Assembly (NCBI GenBank): GCA_024640625.1
Contig: JAHEER010000018.1
Coordinates: 1-53,587 of the forward strand
Length of the DNA stretch: 53,587 nt
Direction: 5' to 3'
Origin: Desulfobulbaceae bacterium
Lineage (GTDB): Bacteria > Desulfobacterota > Desulfobulbia > Desulfobulbales > Desulfocapsaceae
The position numbers and the translations under genes are program-made. The first letter of the stretch is position 1; the number at the start of each line of letters is the position of its first letter. Positions 26,517 through 34,978 of this stretch are shown here, piece by piece. The notes beneath the pieces are model-generated. The model was not told the DNA's origin and did not search any database. It was given only the letters and a program-made list of their open reading frames with translations.

Positions 26517-27764
26517 TCAGGAAGAAGTCTGTAGAAGGGCCATGAACCAGAAGATGATGACCCCGAAACCAAGAAGAAGTATCCCTCCCGTGATAAAAGT
26601 ACCAGATATATCGACCAGGTAGCCCAAACAAAAGGGTCCCAGGAAGCCCCCGATTTCAGCCACGCAGAAAAACACGCCGGTGGCCGAACCCAGATATTTC
26701 GAGGCCACCTCGGGTGTTTCCATCAGGGTCAGGACCAGCAGCGGCATCAGGCAGGGGCCGGAGATTCCAAAGAGCAGGAGGCCGGGAACGACCGGCCAGT
26801 CGAGAACGACGACCCACACTACGGATAATCCAGCCAACAGTGCCAGAAGGCCGATCAGCCAGCCGCGATAATCAGCGTGGACGTACCTGGGAATAATCAG
26901 CACCGCGGGGATACTGGTCAGAAAGGGAAGGGCGGATGCAACCCCTGCTCTGACCGGCGACATTCCTGCATTTTCCAATATAGCGGGGAGCCAGGCAAAA
27001 TAGCCATGCATGATGCCGAACGACAGAAGCCCCGAGAGTAATATCAGCCGCACTCGGCGCACGCTGAACAGCTCTGCCAGCACGCGCGGGACATTGAAAC
27101 GGTCGGTGCTGGCCTCGGCATCAACCTCCCTGGCCCCCAGCCACCAGAGTCCCGCAAAAATGAAAGTCATGACCCCATACGAGGCAAAGGTCATTCTCCA
27201 GCTGTAGCCGGTCAGGGGCATGACGACACCGTTGGTTGCCGCAAGTGAGACCATTCCGCCAATCCACGGACCAGTGGTGTAGATACCGATGGCTGTGCCC
27301 CGCTCTTGCCCTTTGAACCAGGTGGCGATGGCTTTGGGGCAGCCTATGGAAATCATTGGCCCGCCAACCCCGAAGAGGGCGACAAAGAACAGGAAGGAGA
27401 AAAATCCCCCTGCGGAGGCGCGAAGCAGCGCTGATAAACCGATTACCAGAGCCCCGAAGAGAATGGACCGGCGTATGCCCCAGCGATCCATGATGATACC
27501 GGCAGCGATTGCAAAAACAATATACGTCATCTGCCACGATCCTAAAACAAACCCCATCTGAGAATAGGTCATCTGGAGATCACGGATGATAGGTGTTACC
27601 AGAGGGGAAGGAGATCTGATGACTACCCCGAAAGAAAAATACAACAGCCAGAGGAGTAGGAGGAGGAGCCAGCGGTAGGGCTGTTGGTGAGGAGGAAGAC
27701 CCATCGCTACATCCTCATCAGGATGATCGGCATCCTTATCGGGCAGAATTTCCATTTCAATCAA
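26517..27764 (-). CDS. MFS transporter (cyanate/nitrate-nitrite or oxalate antiporter-like)
   Basis: A 415-residue twelve-helix major facilitator. The loop 2-3 motif is GIIMDRWGIRRS. WFKGQERGTAIGIYTTGPWIGG is reminiscent of the CynX and NarK-like and hexuronate transporter groups. The first roughly 28 residues are acidic and soluble. It is convergent with the importer operon and divergent from the methyltransferase locus. Substrate is unknown. Confidence 0.83.
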   Translation of the reverse strand: MIEMEILPDKDADHPDEDVAMGLPPHQQPYRWLLLLLLWLLYFSFGVVIRSPSPLVTPIIRDLQMTYSQMGFVLGSWQMTYIVFAIAAGIIMDRWGIRRSILFGALVIGLSALLRASAGGFFSFLFFVALFGVGGPMISIGCPKAIATWFKGQERGTAIGIYTTGPWIGGMVSLAATNGVVMPLTGYSWRMTFASYGVMTFIFAGLWWLGAREVDAEASTDRFNVPRVLAELFSVRRVRLILLSGLLSFGIMHGYFAWLPAILENAGMSPVRAGVASALPFLTSIPAVLIIPRYVHADYRGWLIGLLALLAGLSVVWVVVLDWPVVPGLLLFGISGPCLMPLLVLTLMETPEVASKYLGSATGVFFCVAEIGGFLGPFCLGYLVDISGTFITGGILLLGFGVIIFWFMALLQTSS

Positions 27765-28029
27765 CCATATCTGAGCCGGCCCATGATCACAATCAGATTC
27801 TCAGTGAGGCCTTCGAACTCAGCCATTGAAGGAGTTCCAGCCTGTCATTCATAACTGAGATGTTGCTCGACAATCTTCCTTTGCAATACCTGTAGAAAGT
27901 GTATGAGAAGAGCGAAAAGCTGAAGTCGGGCCGGAATACATGGGAGACCGGGCGACTGCTCCTGGTTGAGCACAGCCTTTCATCCCTGGGTGTGACCGGA
28001 TCGAGGAAAGTAATGAACATTTTTTATAA
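27765..28029. other. Non-coding region before the corrinoid-protein remnant
   Basis: About 265 bases with no credible gene. Together with the remnant at 28030-28194 it makes up the gap between the MFS gene and the methyltransferase. No sequence resembling the N-terminal part of a corrinoid protein was seen, so that part appears lost rather than frameshifted. Confidence 0.5.
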
Positions 28030-28194
28030 TATCGTAATGTGAGGATACGCCTTCAACAAATCAGAGGCGGCGCCCCTGTGAGTCAGAACTTTGCCGAGGG
28101 GCTCGGCACCGACGGCTATGCTTCCGCTGCGGGGTCGGTCAGCAACTGGCGAAGGCGATACTGGTATAGAGACCGAAACAGATTAATCTCATGA
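28030..28194 (+). pseudogene. C-terminal remnant of a corrinoid (B12-binding) protein
   Basis: In one frame (28030-28194) the translation contains IRGGAPVSQNFAEGLGTDGY followed by ASAAGSV and a short non-homologous tail to a TGA. 'GGAPV-(S/T)Q-x-FA-x-x-(I/L)GADGY-x-x-x-A-x-x-AV' is the hallmark C-terminal end of the small corrinoid proteins that partner MttB-, MtbA- and AcsE/MtrH-type methyltransferases. The start, the cobalt-coordinating DxHxxG segment and the first two-thirds are missing, and a TAA (28027) stands just upstream. The fragment lies immediately before an AcsE-like methyltransferase, the usual neighbour. It is most likely a deletion relic. Confidence 0.72.
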
Positions 28195-28206
28195 ACGTGG
28201 TGGACT

Positions 28207-29007
28207 ATGTTTACTGTTATTGGCGAACGTATCAACACGACCCTGAAAAAAGTACAAGCCGCTGCTGCCGATCGTGATGCTGACTACATCAGAGATGATG
28301 TGAAAAAGCAGACTGAGGCCGGGGCGACCTATATCGATGTCAATGCGGGTGCCAGGATCGGTCACGAAGAAGAGGATATGAGATGGCTCCTCGAGGTGGT
28401 GCAGGGGGCCACCGATCTGCCGCTTTGCCTCGACAGTCCGGACCCGGCCATCCTCGAGATGGCGTATGGACTGGTAAATAAAAAGCCGCTGGTCAACTCC
28501 ATCAGTCTCGAAAAGGATCGGTTCGAACCGATGATCGACTATCTCAAAGGCAAAGACTGCAGAATCGTCGCCCTCTGTATGGATGATTCGGGTATGCCGA
28601 AGGCGAGCGACGATATTATTTCACGGGCCCAAACGCTGGTGTCGGAACTGGAGAACATCGGTTTCGGGCGGGACGACATTTTTATTGATCCGCTCATTCA
28701 GCCGATCAGTGTCGATACTGGCAACGGTCGGATGGTGATGAGCGCCGTGCATACCATAATGACCGAGATCGAAGGTGTTCACACCACCGGCGGGCTGTCC
28801 AACATCTCTTATGGACTGCCGCAGAGAAGGATCATCAATCGCAGCTTTCTGGCGATGATGGTGGCTCACGGATTTGACTCGGCAATCATGAATCCCCTTG
28901 ACCGGGAGGCCATGCAGGTGGTTCTCACATCTGATATGCTTGCCGGAAACGATGACTACTGCATGCGTTTCATCACGGCCAGCAGGTCAGGTGCCATTGG
29001 GGCTTGA
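28207..29007 (+). CDS. Methyltetrahydrofolate:corrinoid methyltransferase-like (AcsE/MtrH type)
   Basis: A 266-residue pterin-binding TIM barrel. It begins MFTVIGERINTTLKKV; the pterin site includes YIDVNAGARIGHEE (Asp and Asn of the DxN motif), LCLDSPDPAILEMA and NSISLEKDR, with FIDPLIQPISVDTGNG and GGLSNISYGLPQRR later. These match AcsE and MtgA-type enzymes that move a methyl group between a corrinoid protein and tetrahydrofolate. The length (~260) is right and no key residue is obviously lost. Its cognate corrinoid protein immediately upstream is only a fragment, so it must use a partner elsewhere or be decaying. Confidence 0.88.
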   Translation: MFTVIGERINTTLKKVQAAAADRDADYIRDDVKKQTEAGATYIDVNAGARIGHEEEDMRWLLEVVQGATDLPLCLDSPDPAILEMAYGLVNKKPLVNSISLEKDRFEPMIDYLKGKDCRIVALCMDDSGMPKASDDIISRAQTLVSELENIGFGRDDIFIDPLIQPISVDTGNGRMVMSAVHTIMTEIEGVHTTGGLSNISYGLPQRRIINRSFLAMMVAHGFDSAIMNPLDREAMQVVLTSDMLAGNDDYCMRFITASRSGAIGA

Positions 29008-29138
29008 AGGAGGAAGATTTAACAAAGAAATGAAAGTCTTGCGGATTATCCTCAGAGAGAATTGGTTTCCTGTTTTGCCCTGGCCATGATCAGGGATTGT
29101 TTTTTGTTTCAATAAAAAATGATCATTCAGAATAGAGT

Positions 29139-29522
29139 TTACTGGAGAAACTGAATGAGCTCCAGGGTGATATTCTCCGGGCCTTTCAAAAATATGATTT
29201 TTCGGTCAACCAAATCGGTGGGCCCAGATTCTATCGAGCATCCGAAGGCGGCCAGATGGGCCCAAGCCGACTCAATATCGTCAACCTCCAGACCCAAATG
29301 ATCGTACCCAAAGGAAACTTTGTTCGGCTCAACTTCTGCTTCTGAACTTTTCGGCACCCTGAGATTTATTTGCAGATCATCCAGTTGCAGCACCGCGCCT
29401 GCCGCTCCTCCAAAACTGCGATCTTCTTTAAAAGCTGCTCCAATTCCCTTCGTCCAGAAAGTCTTCATGTTTTCCAGGTCAGCACAGATGATATGGAGAT
29501 GGTTTGTAGTGAATTTGCTCAT
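29139..29522 (-). CDS. VOC (glyoxalase/bleomycin-resistance) family protein
   Basis: A 127-residue vicinal-oxygen-chelate fold protein made of two beta-alpha-beta-beta-beta halves. The first half carries NHLHIICADLENMKTFWTKG and the second FGYDHLGLEVDDIESAWAHL; His in each half and the C-terminal Glu in NITLELIQF are the usual metal ligands. The reaction is unknown; the family includes epimerases, dioxygenases and glyoxalase I. AAAAGG precedes the ATG. It is divergent from the GntR cassette at 29790, so it may be part of that pathway. Confidence 0.85.
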   Translation of the reverse strand: MSKFTTNHLHIICADLENMKTFWTKGIGAAFKEDRSFGGAAGAVLQLDDLQINLRVPKSSEAEVEPNKVSFGYDHLGLEVDDIESAWAHLAAFGCSIESGPTDLVDRKIIFLKGPENITLELIQFLQ

Positions 29523-29699
29523 ATTTGAGACCTTTTAGTTGAGTAATAAGGGAGTTACGATTGTGAGAATTTACTTTCGTTGACCTGACCAATTCGATAG
29601 CTATTTTATCATTTAAAACAAAAATTTAGCTATTTTTAACCACGTTGTTGAGTCATGGTTGTCGTGTATCAATCCTGATTTTCCCAGTGTAAAAAAAGG

Positions 29700-29705
29700 T
29701 TGACA
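29700..29705 (+). promoter_or_regulatory. -35 box of the GntR-cassette promoter
   Basis: A perfect TTGACA. The best -10 candidates downstream (TAATAG, TAGATT) lie in or next to the first operator-like repeat, so repressor binding would block the promoter. Confidence 0.5.
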
Positions 29706-29710
29706 TCCAG

Positions 29711-29722
29711 ATCCTATAGGAT
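29711..29722. promoter_or_regulatory. Operator-like repeat A of the GntR cassette
   Basis: The perfect 12-bp palindrome ATCCTATAGGAT, immediately after the -35 box. First of three copies matching ATCNTATANGAT. Confidence 0.7.
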
Positions 29723-29732
29723 AATAGATTTA

Positions 29733-29744
29733 ATCATATAGGAT
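29733..29744. promoter_or_regulatory. Operator-like repeat B of the GntR cassette
   Basis: ATCATATAGGAT, one mismatch from symmetry, 22 bases (two helix turns) after repeat A. Confidence 0.7.
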
Positions 29745-29753
29745 TTAATAAAC

Positions 29754-29765
29754 ATCCTATATGAT
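29754..29765. promoter_or_regulatory. Operator-like repeat C of the GntR cassette
   Basis: ATCCTATATGAT, 21 bases after repeat B and 24 bases before the gntR start. The near-helical phasing suggests cooperative binding on one DNA face. Confidence 0.7.
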
Positions 29766-29789
29766 TTGTCTAGAGAGGACTACTGATTC

Positions 29790-30494
29790 ATGAAATCAAA
29801 AGGCAAAACAAAGAACCTTTTTGTCTATGAAAGGCTGCGAAAGGGCATTATCGAAGGGACTTTAAAACCTGGCCAAAAACTCGTGATGGCCAGCTTGGCT
29901 ACGAAGTTCGGCACCAGTGAAACTCCAATCAGAGAAGCCATCAGAAGATTGGAAAGCGATGGCTATTTGACCTTTACACCCCACTCCGGGGCAGTGGTCA
30001 CTGAAATTAACAGGCAGGAACTGTCTGAGATATATCTGATCCGCATCTCGCTGGAGGCACTAGCTACCAGACTCGCAGTACCTTTCATCAATCAGGATGA
30101 TCTGCTCTGGTTGAAGAAGAAAAACGATGAAATGAAAGCTGTGGTTGAGAGAGATCAGTATGAAAAACTCGCCAGGCTGAACAAAGATTTTCATCTGCGT
30201 ATTTACAAAGCAGCGTCTCTCCCTCGTCTTTACAAAATGATCTCTGATCTATGGGATGCATTTGAACGATGGCCGTCCATCTTTACCTACATTCCAGAAC
30301 GGGCTGCCTCGGCCATCCAGGAACACGAACAAATTATCGAGGCGCTGGAGACCGCAGATGTGGATCGGGCTGACGATCTGATGAAAGAACAAAAAAAGAA
30401 AAGCCTGGAGGCGCTGCAGAAATACATGGTGAAGCACCATACAGGATCGCCGGAGATGTTGGAGGAAATCTGGCAAAAACAGGCACGAAACTGA
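29790..30494 (+). CDS. GntR-family regulator, FadR/FCD subfamily
   Basis: A 234-residue regulator. The winged helix-turn-helix spans about residues 10-75: FVYERLRKGIIEGTLKPGQK, ATKFGTSETPIREAIRRLES and FTPHSGAVVTEI. The FCD effector domain follows, with Asp and His in NKDFHLRIYKA and His in IQEHEQIIEAL as probable metal ligands. It heads a same-strand cassette (SDR, ABC importer, HMGL enzyme, DapA-family lyase) and has three phased palindromes in its own promoter, so it is probably autoregulated and controls the cassette. It is distinct in sequence and operator from the GntR at 19632. Confidence 0.92.
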   Translation: MKSKGKTKNLFVYERLRKGIIEGTLKPGQKLVMASLATKFGTSETPIREAIRRLESDGYLTFTPHSGAVVTEINRQELSEIYLIRISLEALATRLAVPFINQDDLLWLKKKNDEMKAVVERDQYEKLARLNKDFHLRIYKAASLPRLYKMISDLWDAFERWPSIFTYIPERAASAIQEHEQIIEALETADVDRADDLMKEQKKKSLEALQKYMVKHHTGSPEMLEEIWQKQARN

Positions 30495-30538
30495 TACGCA
30501 TACAATCTGCCAGGCAACGAACAGGAGGAAGAGAGATT

Positions 30539-31318
30539 ATGGATCTAGGAATATCTGGGAAAAAAGGAATAGTGGGCGGAGCCAGTTCGGGCCTGGGAAG
30601 GGCATGCGCTCTAGCCCTGGCTCGCGAAGGTGTTGAGCTCGTCATCGTTGCCCGCACCGAAGCCAACATAAAAGCTGCAGCCGAGGAGATAAGTTCTGCT
30701 ACAGGTACCAAGGTGATTCCTGTCGCCGCTGATATAAATAGCGATGAAGGGCGTGCTGCTGTGCTGAAGGCTTGCCCTGAACCAGACATAATCGTCAACA
30801 ATTCGGGTGGACCGCCGACGGGTAATTTTCGCGACTGGGACCGGGCCGCATGGCTTGATGCCATCAATAACAACATGCTGGGCGCCGTTTTTATGATCAA
30901 GGAGACGGTCGACGGTATGATCGAGAGGAAATTCGGCAGGATCGTCAACATAACCTCAAGTGCGGTAAAGGCCCCGATCAGTATTCTTGGGTTGTCCAAC
31001 AGCGCGAGGGCCGGTCTTACCGGTTTTGTCGCTGGAACGTCTCGAGAAGTCGCAAAACACAATGTAACAATAAATAATCTGTTACCTGGTGATTTTGAAA
31101 CCGAGAGACATACGTCCAACACCAAAGCGATGGCTGAACGACAGGGACGAACGTATGAGGAAATGAAAGCAATCCGAACCGCTGCCGTTGCTGCAGGGAG
31201 GTTTGGCGACCCTGCCGAGCTGGCTGATTTTTGCGCCTACCTGTGCAGCGCCCAAGCTGGATTTATAACCGCTCAAAATCTGCTGATCGACGGCGGTAAA
31301 TACCCTGGCACTTTTTAG
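30539..31318 (+). CDS. SDR-family protein with a non-canonical active site
   Basis: A 259-residue short-chain dehydrogenase/reductase fold. The nucleotide-binding Gly motif GGASSGLG is near residue 13. The usual NNAG is NNSGG, the Ser of the tetrad is in NITSSAVKAP, but the YxxxK dyad is replaced: the aligned segment reads LGLSNSARAGL, giving Ser and Arg. This is the pattern of the 3-oxoacyl-ACP-reductase-like SDR subgroup known to lack the catalytic Tyr, so it should not be called FabG. GGAGGAAGAG precedes the ATG. It lies 44 bases after gntR, likely in the same operon. Confidence 0.88.
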   Translation: MDLGISGKKGIVGGASSGLGRACALALAREGVELVIVARTEANIKAAAEEISSATGTKVIPVAADINSDEGRAAVLKACPEPDIIVNNSGGPPTGNFRDWDRAAWLDAINNNMLGAVFMIKETVDGMIERKFGRIVNITSSAVKAPISILGLSNSARAGLTGFVAGTSREVAKHNVTINNLLPGDFETERHTSNTKAMAERQGRTYEEMKAIRTAAVAAGRFGDPAELADFCAYLCSAQAGFITAQNLLIDGGKYPGTF

Positions 31319-31539
31319 GTGCCGATACGGTGTTGGCGTAAGAGGATGTCACAGGGAGATTCCCTGGGCTGTAAACCATGCCGTGTCAGACCATTGCGGT
31401 GACCGGCGTTCACTGAAGAGGAGGAGTGTCAGAACGGAGTATTTCATTACAGGAGGTGGGAAAGGATTGTCTGCTTCAATGTCGAAGGCGGCAACTCAAT
31501 CCACCTCACCCTTAATCTCAATTCTCAGGAGGAACGGAA

Positions 31540-32529
31540 ATGAAAGTTCGCAGTAAAAAAATTTCAGTATTGTTTACTACCCTGCTGGTTGTGCTCGGCA
31601 TCAGTTTCAGCGCCCAGGCAGCCGGTAAAATCCGTATCGCGCTTGGTGATGTCGCCTCAGTTGAAACCCTCTGCTTTCTTGTCGCCCTTGATCGGGCCAA
31701 AGATCGTGGCTTGGACTACGAAATGACGGCGTTTGCCAAAGAGCAGCTGGCCATTCAGGCGGTCATGGGCGGCCAGATGGATATCGCGGTAGGTACGCCC
31801 TACGCCATTATCCAGAAAAGTAAGGTTCCTATCCGGAACTTCTTCCAGTTGAGTAAACTTGTCTTCTTCCCCGTGGCCGACAAAAAATACAAGACCTGGC
31901 AGGATCTGGACGGCGAGCCGTTTACCTTCCATGCTCGCGGTACAGGAACTGAGGCTATCGGCGACATCATTATCAAGCGTGAGGGAATTACCCTTGGGCA
32001 GCGCAGCTATGTTCCCGGCTCTGAAAACAGAATCATCGGCATGATGAATGGCCAGATCAATGCGACCATCGTCGATCTGTCCAATAAAAACATCCTGATG
32101 GCCAAAGCCGGAGATAGATTTCATGTGCTGCCGGGAATCAGCGATCCGGCAAGTGATGAAGTCCTGTTTGCCGACTTGGACTGGTTGAAGGAAAACGAGG
32201 AAAGTGTGGCAATACTCGTCGAAGAACTCCTCCGCACCTGGCAGGAGATGACCAAGGATCCGACGATCATAGAGAAGGAGCGGGCAGCGAGAAATCTGTT
32301 GTCCGATCTTCCCAAAGAGCTGTTAGCGGAAGTCGATGCCTATTATGTCGAAGCTGTCGAAGGTGGTCTTTATGATCCCATGGGCGGTGGCGTAGAGGCC
32401 GCAAAGGCTGACTTTGCCTTCTATGTGGACGCCGGACAGATGGTAGGTCCTGCAGCTGATCTGAAGGTTGAGGACTACTGGTATCTTGAACCACTTGATG
32501 CCGCCAAAGCGAAACTGGGCGTTAAGTAA
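31540..32529 (+). CDS. ABC substrate-binding protein (NMT1/SsuA/TauA type)
   Basis: A 329-residue periplasmic binding protein. A signal peptide (Lys/Arg-rich start, hydrophobic VLFTTLLVVLGISFS, cut after AQA about residue 27) is followed by an NMT1/SsuA-like domain: IRIALGDVASVETLCFLVAL, AIQAVMGGQMDIAVGTPYAI and WQDLDGEPFTFHARGTGTEA. Such proteins bind sulfonates, nitrate, pyrimidine precursors or aromatic acids. It comes before two SsuC-type permeases and one ATPase. AGGAGGAACGG precedes the ATG. The 221 bases before it hold only a small hairpin (CAGGGA-GAT-TCCCTG, 31352-31366). Confidence 0.9.
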   Translation: MKVRSKKISVLFTTLLVVLGISFSAQAAGKIRIALGDVASVETLCFLVALDRAKDRGLDYEMTAFAKEQLAIQAVMGGQMDIAVGTPYAIIQKSKVPIRNFFQLSKLVFFPVADKKYKTWQDLDGEPFTFHARGTGTEAIGDIIIKREGITLGQRSYVPGSENRIIGMMNGQINATIVDLSNKNILMAKAGDRFHVLPGISDPASDEVLFADLDWLKENEESVAILVEELLRTWQEMTKDPTIIEKERAARNLLSDLPKELLAEVDAYYVEAVEGGLYDPMGGGVEAAKADFAFYVDAGQMVGPAADLKVEDYWYLEPLDAAKAKLGVK

Positions 32530-32536
32530 TCAATAG

Positions 32537-32576
32537 TCTCCGGTCGCCTGATTTTTTATTAACAGGCGACCGGAGA
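32537..32576 (+). repeat. Strong intercistronic hairpin after the binding-protein gene
   Basis: A perfect 14-bp stem (TCTCCGGTCGCCTG / CAGGCGACCGGAGA) with an AT-rich 12-base loop, followed by ATCTTT. It begins 8 bases after the stop codon and lies inside the operon. It probably acts as a 3' stabiliser or partial terminator, giving more binding protein than permease. Confidence 0.8.
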
Positions 32577-32617
32577 ATCTTTAGCACCTTGAATTTTTAT
32601 AGTAACAGGGAACATCC

Positions 32618-33382
32618 ATGTCGTCCTTTCTCGTCCATCCATTGACCTTACGGCTCGTGTCGGTAGTCATTGCATTCGGTACCTGGGAATATCTGGGGCG
32701 TATACCAATCAGTCCAGCCTTCCCTACTTTTCTGGAAACCATGTCCGCTCTCTGGGGTATGTTAATGGACGGCTCAATGATTTCGGTCTATCCGGCAACA
32801 TTTCAGCCCCTTTTAATCGGGCTTATAATTTCATCAATACTCGGTATCGCCTGTGGTGTGTTCATGGGACTTAACCATAAAGCCGAGTGGTTTGGCGCAC
32901 CGGTATTTATCGTCCTGCAGTCTGCCCCGCTGGCGGCCTTGATTCCTCTGCTGACCTTTGCCTATGGCATCGGGCTGACATCAAAAATTATAACCGTCTG
33001 TATTATGTCGATGCCGGTAATCGTCTTGAATGCCTATACTGCGGTACGCCACACGCCGACGTCGATGATCGAGATGGGAGAGTCCTACCTCGGCAGCCGC
33101 CGTCAGATTATTATGAAGATTATCATTCCAGCGGCAAGCCCTGTTATCTATGCGGGACTGCGCCTGGGGGCCGCCATGGGATTTATTGGGGCGATCCTCG
33201 CGGAGTTGCTGATTACTCCCACCGGAATCGGTGATTTAATAACTTATAATCAATCCATAGCCGAATATGACAAGATGTATGCGGCTATTTTCTCAATTAT
33301 GGTATTTGCCGTACTATTTATCGAAATTCTGGAACGCACTGAATATATATTTTTCAGGCCTGACAAGAGGGTAACCCAATGA
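32618..33382 (+). CDS. ABC importer permease (SsuC/TauC type), first copy
   Basis: A 254-residue inner-membrane permease with about six membrane segments. The EAA-type loop contains EMGESYLGSRRQIIMKIIIPAA, followed by the family-typical GLRLGAAMGFIGAILAELL. Its stop overlaps the ATPase start (ATGA), so the two are translationally coupled. Together with the second permease (34190) it probably forms a heterodimer, unusual for this class, where one permease gene generally homodimerises. Confidence 0.92.
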   Translation: MSSFLVHPLTLRLVSVVIAFGTWEYLGRIPISPAFPTFLETMSALWGMLMDGSMISVYPATFQPLLIGLIISSILGIACGVFMGLNHKAEWFGAPVFIVLQSAPLAALIPLLTFAYGIGLTSKIITVCIMSMPVIVLNAYTAVRHTPTSMIEMGESYLGSRRQIIMKIIIPAASPVIYAGLRLGAAMGFIGAILAELLITPTGIGDLITYNQSIAEYDKMYAAIFSIMVFAVLFIEILERTEYIFFRPDKRVTQ

Positions 33383-34173
33383 GTGCTGCTGCAGAAGCTG
33401 TTTCCGACAATGCTCCCCAAATCGCCGTGGAGGTTGATCACGTCACCAAAATTTATCCAGGCGGGGTTGAAGCGTTAAACGACATGACCATTCAATTTCC
33501 AAGAGGAGAGCTTACTTCACTTCTGGGCCCTTCAGGCTGCGGAAAAACTACATTATTAAAGATCATTGCGGGTCTGCTTAAGCAAACTTCCGGAACGGTT
33601 AAGGTAAACGGTGTGGATGTGACGGGGCCTGGTAAAGAGCGAGCCTTCGTCTTTCAGGATTTTGCCTTGATGCCCTGGGCCTCGGTAATGCGCAATGCCG
33701 CCTTCGGCCTGGAACTCCAGGGTATGAGCAAATCCGAACGCGAGGCGATCGCCGAGAAGTATATCGATGTTGTCGGCTTGAAGGGGTATGAAAATCTCTA
33801 TCCCCACGAACTTTCCGGTGGCATGCGCCAGCGTGTCGGACTGGCGCGTGCCCTGGCGGTAAACGCCGAGGTTCTGTTGATGGACGAGCCATTTTCGGCG
33901 GTTGATGAGCAAACCCGAAGAAAATTTCAGGAAGATATTCTGGAAGTTGTGGATGATGAACAGAAGACGTTTATTTTTGTTACCCACTCAATCGAAGAGG
34001 CCGTATACGTCTCCCAGAGTATCGCCTTGCTGCTGCCGCGGCCAAGTCGTGTCTCCGAGATCATCAGACCTGATATCCGCCGTGACATTTCCCCGGATGC
34101 CATCCGGCGCGATCCCGTCTATCTCGATATCGTCGAACGCATCTGGCAGGGTCTGCGGACCTATGTAGAATAA
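33379..34173 (+). CDS. ABC importer ATPase (SsuB/TauB type)
   Basis: A 264-residue ATPase. Walker A GPSGCGKTT, Q-loop VFQDFALMPWASV, signature LSGGMRQR, Walker B LLMDEPFSAVDEQT and H-loop FVTHSIEEAVY are intact. No C-terminal regulatory domain is present, as expected for SsuB/TauB-like proteins. It overlaps the upstream permease by four bases and precedes the second permease by 16. Confidence 0.95.
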   Translation: MSAAAEAVSDNAPQIAVEVDHVTKIYPGGVEALNDMTIQFPRGELTSLLGPSGCGKTTLLKIIAGLLKQTSGTVKVNGVDVTGPGKERAFVFQDFALMPWASVMRNAAFGLELQGMSKSEREAIAEKYIDVVGLKGYENLYPHELSGGMRQRVGLARALAVNAEVLLMDEPFSAVDEQTRRKFQEDILEVVDDEQKTFIFVTHSIEEAVYVSQSIALLLPRPSRVSEIIRPDIRRDISPDAIRRDPVYLDIVERIWQGLRTYVE

Positions 34174-34189
34174 GGGGGAAGAGAAAAAA

Positions 34190-34945
34190 ATGAATATTTT
34201 TGGCATCAAAATTCCGATGATGGCCTCGTTGATCCTCTGGGCAATTGTCTGGGAAATTGTTGGTCAACTGGAACTGTCGATACTTCTGCCGCCATTCAGC
34301 CATATCATTATAAGAATGTTTGAGGTTATTCCCACGGCAACATTTATGAATGCGCTATGGATAACCGCCAAGTGTTTCCTGATCGGTACTGCAATCGCAA
34401 TCGTCGTTGGCATACCGATAGGAGTTTTAATGGGGCGTTCGATCGTTATTGACCGTATGCTGCTGCCCTGGGTCAATATGTTTCTCAGCGCACCATTGAC
34501 GGCTCTTGTGCCGGTATTGATGACGCTTTTTGGATTCGGCACTAAAACGATTATTCTTACCACGGTACTGTTTGCCATCTGGATCATCGTCCTTGATGCC
34601 CGTGCTGGAGTGAAAAATATTACCCCGTCACTGGTGGAGATGACCAAATCCTTCCAGGCCGACTTCTGGCAAGCTTTCACCAAGGTGTATGTCTGGGCGG
34701 CGATGCCGGAAATTCTGGCGGGCATTCGCCTGGGCTGCATCCGTTCGATAAAAGGTGTCATCATAGGCCAGCTTCTGGTATCGGTTGTTGGCTTTGGCCG
34801 ATTGTTCGAGCTTTATTCGGCCAACTTTTTAATGGAACATATGTGGGCCTTGCTGTTCGTGCTGTTCTTCTTCGCCTTTCTCATTGCCGAAGGGCTTGGG
34901 GTTCTGGAACGGAAATTTGAATATTATGCCGCCTCGCGTAACTAG
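34190..34945 (+). CDS. ABC importer permease (SsuC/TauC type), second copy
   Basis: A 251-residue permease paralogous to the one at 32618. Membrane segments alternate as usual. The cytoplasmic coupling loop contains EMTKSFQADFWQAFTKVYVW, and GIRLGCIRSIKGVIIGQLL follows. AAGGGGGAAGAG precedes the ATG. Two different permeases flanking one ATPase suggest an asymmetric transporter. Confidence 0.92.
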   Translation: MNIFGIKIPMMASLILWAIVWEIVGQLELSILLPPFSHIIIRMFEVIPTATFMNALWITAKCFLIGTAIAIVVGIPIGVLMGRSIVIDRMLLPWVNMFLSAPLTALVPVLMTLFGFGTKTIILTTVLFAIWIIVLDARAGVKNITPSLVEMTKSFQADFWQAFTKVYVWAAMPEILAGIRLGCIRSIKGVIIGQLLVSVVGFGRLFELYSANFLMEHMWALLFVLFFFAFLIAEGLGVLERKFEYYAASRN

Positions 34946-34978
34946 CGTTTGATATTGAAGCAAGTGGAGATCGAGTTC

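Noticed and set aside
30539..31318. Calling the SDR FabG (3-oxoacyl-ACP reductase)
   Set aside because: The catalytic Tyr-x3-Lys is missing and no fatty-acid synthesis genes are near.
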